From DATACN01 sp038215095 (lineage in GTDB: Bacteria; Actinomycetota; Thermoleophilia; Solirubrobacterales; Thermoleophilaceae): a DNA stretch of 16,589 bases. The stretch covers positions 1 through 16,589 of the forward strand of contig JBBQRG010000066.1 of assembly GCA_038215095.1 (NCBI GenBank), given 5' to 3'. Below the pieces are notes generated by a model. That model ran no database searches, was not told the DNA's origin, and worked only from the letters and a program-made list of their open reading frames with translations. How positions within the stretch are numbered: position 1 is the stretch's first letter; each line of letters opens with the position of its first letter. The position numbers were made by a program, and so were the translations under genes. Shown here in pieces: positions 13,081-16,589 of the stretch.

Positions 13081-13431
13081 TCAGATCGGCGGGGCGGCTC
13101 GCTCGTCGATGATGTTGAGCTGTTCTGCGGCGCGTGTGAGGGTGAAGACCCGGTTGGTCACGCCCTGTGGGCGCACTACGACGAGCTCAACCGCGGCGGC
13201 GAGCGCTCGCTGGTTGGCCCTCAGGATCGTCCGCAGCCCCGCGCCGTCGAGGAAGCTGAGGCGGCGCAGGTCGAAGACGACCCTGCTGGGGGTGGGCGCC
13301 CGAAAGACACGGTCGAGCGCGCTTTCGACCTCGGTGACGCCCGCGAGGTCGAACTCGCCCGCGAGCAGCACCTGCGACGTCGACCCGAAGTGTCCGATGC
13401 CCACAGTGAGGGCGGGCCAAGGCTTGGTCAT
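13081..13431 (-). CDS. STAS-domain protein (anti-sigma factor antagonist-like)
   Basis: ATG 13431 gives 116 residues; a GTG just before it is also possible. The whole length is one STAS domain: strands VLLAGEFDLAGV and RVVFDLRRLSFLDGAGLRTIL, then helix and strand ending VELVVVRPQ. Family members such as SpoIIAA and RsbV bind an anti-sigma kinase and are switched off by phosphorylation of a Ser/Thr in the D-S-(S/T)-G motif. Here that motif reads D62-G-A-G, so no phosphoacceptor is present at the usual site. It may be a constitutively active antagonist or have a structural or sensory role. No kinase or sigma factor is nearby. The stop lies 5 bp from the convergent DUF4386 stop. Confidence 0.85.
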   Translation of the reverse strand: MTKPWPALTVGIGHFGSTSQVLLAGEFDLAGVTEVESALDRVFRAPTPSRVVFDLRRLSFLDGAGLRTILRANQRALAAAVELVVVRPQGVTNRVFTLTRAAEQLNIIDERAAPPI

Positions 13432-13434
13432 CAC

Positions 13435-13637
13435 GCAACTTTCTCGCGCCTCTCCGGAACGGTGGGCAAAGGGTGGAGGGGGGCGAAGAGAACCCTTGGC
13501 TCTGCCGGAACGCTACGCCGCCGGGGCCCGTTCGGCCCGAAAGGCGGCTCAATTGGCCGCGTGCGGCGACGCAATTAGCGGGATCTCCGGGACCGGGGCC
13601 GCCCGGGGAGAGCGTGACCTAGACTCGGCCGCCGCCG
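13435..13637. promoter_or_regulatory. divergent intergenic region with direct repeats and a -10 box
   Basis: This 203-bp gap is the longest in the window. CAATTGGC (13550-13557) and CAATTAGC (13572-13579) are near-identical direct repeats 22 bp apart, two turns of helix. TAGACT (13620-13625) fits an actinobacterial -10 and ends only 12 nt before ATG 13638, so transcription would begin about 6 nt before the start codon, a nearly leaderless message. That fits the absence of a Shine-Dalgarno there. GGGCC/GGCCC arms near 13524-13538 form a small hairpin. No further gene is seen in it. Confidence 0.4.
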
Positions 13638-14381
13638 ATGGCCTGGCAGCGGGACAGATTGAGGGCGCCCCTCGCGCTCCTGGCGGTCGCGGTGGCGGCG
13701 CTGGTGATCGCGCCCTGGGCGGCGTCCGCGCGGCCCGCGCCGCGGCTGATCGACAAGCACGGCAGGCAGATCCACGGCAAGCCGGCCAGGTGGCTGCAGC
13801 AGTCGAGGATGCCGATGGTGGGCGGCCGCGTCCGCTTGATCGTCGGTGGCTGCCCACACCAGCCGACCTTCGCCGGCTGCGTGTACGCGCGGCGGCCTCG
13901 CTGGCTCTACCTGAACGAGGGGGCCTACAACCCGAAGAGCATCGTCTACCACGAGCTCGGCCACACCTTCGACTTCGAGCTGCTGCGGCGCAGCGACCGC
14001 AAGAAGTTCAAGCGCGTGATGCACCTGAAGCGGCCCGGCTGGTTCGCCGGCAAGGGGCCGCCGTCGGAGCTTTTCGCCGAGGCCTACGCGCTCTGCTCGC
14101 GCTTCGGGATGAAGCGCCCGCCGGCGAGCAAGCTCGACTGGACGCACTCGCTCTACCACTACCGGCCCTCGAAGCGCCAGCACAAGGCCAGCTGCGCGAT
14201 CATCAAGAGCGCGGGCGCTCCCAAGCGCCAGCGGGCAAAGCCGAAGCCGCAGCCGCCGGCCAACCCGCCGCCGGTATTCGAGGAGGATCCGCCGCCCAGC
14301 AAGCCCGCTCAGCCGGGCGGCGGCGTGCTGCCTCCCGGCCTGCCGAGCCCGCTTCCGCTGCCTCCCACGCTTGGCATCTAG
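13638..14381 (+). CDS. secreted putative zinc metallopeptidase (HELGH)
   Basis: A 247-residue protein with an N-terminal signal peptide (basic start, hydrophobic 11-27, likely cleavage after ASA near residue 31). The mature domain has HELGH at residues 105-109, preceded by SIVY and followed by the acidic helix SELFAEAYALC (144-153), whose Glu could be the third zinc ligand, as in gluzincin-like peptidases. Four Cys (72, 81, 153, 186) could make two disulfides. After residue 192 the tail is Lys- then Pro/Gly-rich and probably disordered or wall-spanning. I do not recognise a named family; the layout resembles small Mlr/DUF-type secreted metalloproteins. The substrate is unknown. It may be translated from a nearly leaderless message. 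Confidence 0.75.
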   Translation: MAWQRDRLRAPLALLAVAVAALVIAPWAASARPAPRLIDKHGRQIHGKPARWLQQSRMPMVGGRVRLIVGGCPHQPTFAGCVYARRPRWLYLNEGAYNPKSIVYHELGHTFDFELLRRSDRKKFKRVMHLKRPGWFAGKGPPSELFAEAYALCSRFGMKRPPASKLDWTHSLYHYRPSKRQHKASCAIIKSAGAPKRQRAKPKPQPPANPPPVFEEDPPPSKPAQPGGGVLPPGLPSPLPLPPTLGI

Positions 14382-14425
14382 CCGCTCGGGGTAGTGCGTA
14401 ACTGGAACGTCGACAAGGAGGAGTT

Positions 14426-15064
14426 ATGGAGGCTTCAACAGGTCCTGGCAGGGGCGATGCTGTAGGTGGGGCGTCGGCGCGCACGCCAATCAGCGCGATC
14501 GCGGATCCGGCCCCGCTCGGGCTGGCGGCGTTCGCTCTCACGACCTTCGTGCTGAGCATGTTCAACTCGGGCCTGGTGAGCGACAAGGGCGAGCCGATCG
14601 TGTTCGGCCTGGCGCTCGCGTACGGCGGGCTCGCGCAGCTGCTGGCCGGCATGTGGGAGTTCAAGAACAACAACACCTTCGGCGCGACGGCGTTCACGTC
14701 CTACGGGGCCTTCTGGCTGTCGTTCTGGGCGTTCAACCAGTTCTACGCCGACAAGATCACCGACAAGGCCGACGTCGGCCACGCGGTGGGCCTGTACCTC
14801 ATCGGCTGGGGCATCTTCACGGCCTACATGTTCATCGCTTCGCTCCGCGTGAGCGTGGCGGTGAGCCTCGTGTTCCTGCTGCTCGCGGCGACCTTCATCG
14901 TGCTCGGCATCGGCGACTCCGGCGCCAACACCGGCATCACCAAGATCGGCGGCTACATCGGGCTGGCGACGGCCCTGGCAGCCTGGTACGCGTCGTTCGC
15001 CGTCGTCACGAACAAGACGTTTGGCCGTATCGTCATGCCGGTGAAGGACCTCAGCGGCCGCTGA
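14426..15064 (+). CDS. satP: acetate uptake transporter, GPR1/FUN34/YaaH (SatP) family
   Basis: ATG 14426, with AAGGAGGAG 5 nt upstream, gives 212 residues. After a polar N-terminus comes the family signature ADPAPLGLAAFALTTF (about 26-41), then six membrane segments, including the conserved region GLAQLLAGMWEFKNNNTFGATAFTSYGAFW. SatP-type channels or symporters carry acetate and succinate across the cytoplasmic membrane. The next gene, 19 nt downstream, is acetyl-CoA synthetase, so uptake and activation of acetate are co-expressed. The symbol follows the family name; true orthology to E. coli SatP is likely but not tested. Confidence 0.92.
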   Translation: MEASTGPGRGDAVGGASARTPISAIADPAPLGLAAFALTTFVLSMFNSGLVSDKGEPIVFGLALAYGGLAQLLAGMWEFKNNNTFGATAFTSYGAFWLSFWAFNQFYADKITDKADVGHAVGLYLIGWGIFTAYMFIASLRVSVAVSLVFLLLAATFIVLGIGDSGANTGITKIGGYIGLATALAAWYASFAVVTNKTFGRIVMPVKDLSGR

Positions 15065-15083
15065 GCAACGACCAGGAGGGGAT

Positions 15084-16589
15084 ATGGAAGCCGGCAGCAA
15101 GGCATCTTCGGATCAAATCGAGAAGCAGCTCGAAGAGATCATTGATCAGGAGATCTTCGAGCCGCCGAAGGAGTTCGTCGAGAACGCGCTGATTCAGGAC
15201 GAGTCGGTGTACGAGGAGGCCGCGAAGGATCCGCCGGCCTGGTGGGCGAAGCAGTCGAAGGAGCTCCTGCACTGGCACGAGGACTTCGACGAGGCGCTCG
15301 ACGACTCCAAGGCGCCGTTCTACAAGTGGTTCACGGGCGGCAAGCTGAACGCGTCCTACAACTGCCTCGATCGTCACGTCGAGGACGGCAAGGGCGACAA
15401 GGTGGCCTTCCACTGGCGCGGCGAGGCCGGCGAGGAGCGCGACGTGACCTACGCCGACCTCCTGCGCGACACCCAGAAGCTCGCCAACGTGCTCAAGGAG
15501 CGCGGCGTCGAGGCCGGCGACGTGGTCGGCATCTTCCTGCCGATGATCCCCGAGGTGGCGGTGGCGATGCTCGCCTGCGCGCGCATCGGCGCTCCGCACA
15601 ACGTGGTGTTCGGCGGCTTCTCGGCCGAGTCCGTGAAGGACCGCATGCAGTTCTCGGAGGCCAAGGCGCTGATCACGGTGAACGCCGCCCGGCGCAAGGG
15701 CAAGGCCACACCGATCAAGCCCGACGTGGACGAGTTCCTCGGCGACGTCCCCTCGATCGAGACCGTGATCGTGGTGAAGAACACCGACGACGAAGTGGAC
15801 ATGGAGGACGGGCGCGACCTCTGGTACGACGAGGCGCTGGAGGGCGCCGACGACGAGTGCCCGGCGGAGCCGTTCGACGCCGAGCACCCGCTGTACGTGC
15901 TCTACACCTCGGGCTCGACCGCTGAGCCGAAGGGCATCCTGCACAGCACCGGCGGCTACCTGACCGGCGTCTCGTGGACGCACAAGTACGTGTTCGACCT
16001 GAAGCCCGACGAGGACGTGTTCTGGTGCTCGGCCGACGTCGGCTGGGTCACCGGCCACTCCTACATCGTCTACGGGCCGCTCTTGAACGGCGCGACCTCG
16101 GTGATGTGGGAGGGCGGTCCCGACTACCCGGACAAGGACATCTGGTGGGAGATCTGCGAGCGCTACGGCGTCACGATCTTCTACACCGCCCCGACGGCCA
16201 TCCGCGCCTGCATGAAGTGGGGCGTCGAGCACCCGAACAAGCACGACCTGTCGAAGCTGCGGCTGCTCGGCACCGTCGGCGAGCCGATCAACCCCAAGGC
16301 CTGGATCTGGTACTGGAAGGTGATCGGGGGCGAGCACTGCCCTATCGTCGATACCTGGTGGCAAACCGAGACCGGCCACATCATGATCTCGCCGCTGCCG
16401 GGGGTCACGCCCGCCAAGCCGGGCTCGGCGACCAAGGCGCTGCCGGGTATCGACCCGGCGGTGGTCACCGAGAAGGGCGAGGACGCCGGCAACGACCAGG
16501 GCCTGCTCACGATCAGGCAGCCGTGGCCGGGGATGCTGCGGACCCTGTACAAGGACGACGACCGCTACAAGGAGACCTACTTCGAGAAG
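15084..16589 (+). CDS. acs: acetyl-CoA synthetase (AMP-forming), partial at right edge
   Basis: ATG 15084, preceded by CAGGAGGGG, opens a frame that runs to the window end: 502 residues of an enzyme normally near 650. The N-terminal ACS domain, GAPHNVVFGGFSAESVKDRM, the ATP-binding A3 loop YTSGSTAEPKG (274-284) and the DTWWQTETG motif (423-431) identify acetyl-CoA synthetase rather than a general acyl-CoA ligase. It converts acetate, ATP and CoA to acetyl-CoA via acetyl-AMP in the cytoplasm. The A3 loop has Ala-Glu where many enzymes have Gly-Lys/Gln, a variation worth noting but probably functional. The C-terminal domain with the regulatory acetylated Lys is beyond the edge. Co-transcription with the acetate transporter is likely. 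Confidence 0.95.
   Translation, partial: MEAGSKASSDQIEKQLEEIIDQEIFEPPKEFVENALIQDESVYEEAAKDPPAWWAKQSKELLHWHEDFDEALDDSKAPFYKWFTGGKLNASYNCLDRHVEDGKGDKVAFHWRGEAGEERDVTYADLLRDTQKLANVLKERGVEAGDVVGIFLPMIPEVAVAMLACARIGAPHNVVFGGFSAESVKDRMQFSEAKALITVNAARRKGKATPIKPDVDEFLGDVPSIETVIVVKNTDDEVDMEDGRDLWYDEALEGADDECPAEPFDAEHPLYVLYTSGSTAEPKGILHSTGGYLTGVSWTHKYVFDLKPDEDVFWCSADVGWVTGHSYIVYGPLLNGATSVMWEGGPDYPDKDIWWEICERYGVTIFYTAPTAIRACMKWGVEHPNKHDLSKLRLLGTVGEPINPKAWIWYWKVIGGEHCPIVDTWWQTETGHIMISPLPGVTPAKPGSATKALPGIDPAVVTEKGEDAGNDQGLLTIRQPWPGMLRTLYKDDDRYKETYFEK

Noticed and set aside
15051..16379. 442-codon antisense frame opposite acetyl-CoA synthetase
   Set aside because: Val/Leu/His-rich shadow of a strongly conserved enzyme; no start signal or motif.
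1..16589. CRISPR arrays, insertion sequences, phage genes or toxin-antitoxin pairs
   Set aside because: No regularly spaced repeats, transposase or integrase motifs, or matching small gene pairs were seen on either strand.

Overview
The window is about 70% G+C, with tightly packed genes, GTG starts, 1-4 nt gene overlaps and a TAnnnT-type -10 box. This fits a high-GC actinobacterium. The mix of QsdR-like regulator, COG4705 membrane protein, SatP-Acs pair and RNase H operon suggests the Thermoleophilia/Solirubrobacterales side of Actinomycetota, but that placement is inference from gene content and not a phylogenetic result.

Layout. 1-1143 (+) is an overlapping operon: the tail of an unrecognised gene, a 69-residue conserved-type small protein, an RNase HI-family protein that appears to start at CTG, and a small lipoprotein. 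1133-3621 (-) holds an HMG-CoA reductase split by a one-base frameshift, followed after 3 nt by an HHxxxDG condensation/acyltransferase-fold protein. A QsdR/TetR-type regulator (3708-4304, +) is divergent from them. 4359-7143 (+) is a COG4705 membrane protein, an OmpR-class response regulator and its histidine kinase, preceded by two direct 8-bp repeats at 11-bp spacing that look like the regulator's own binding site. 7229-7804 (+) is a RibD/DHFR-family reductase, convergent with an aldehyde dehydrogenase (7839-9332, -). Divergent from the dehydrogenase is an ABC-2 type exporter pair (9452-11121, +) whose permease also appears to start at CTG. The permease stop is shared, on opposite strands, with a chimeric gene (11118-11642, -) that joins the N-terminal half of a DHFR-family protein to the last membrane segment of an MFS transporter.

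Next come tRNA-Gly(GCC) (-), a thioredoxin-fold/GST-N-like protein (-), tRNA-Cys(GCA) (+), a cluster of inverted repeats, a DUF4386-type membrane protein with no ordinary start codon, a STAS-domain protein lacking the phosphoacceptor serine (-), and a secreted HExxH putative metallopeptidase (+). The window ends in an acetate module: a SatP/YaaH-type acetate transporter followed after 19 nt by acetyl-CoA synthetase, which runs off the right edge.

Most content is housekeeping or ordinary accessory material. The points most worth checking are the repeated CTG starts, the DHFR-MFS chimera, the frameshifted HMG-CoA reductase with its acyltransferase-like partner, and the tandem response-regulator site. 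I saw no phage, transposase, CRISPR array or clear novel defence system.
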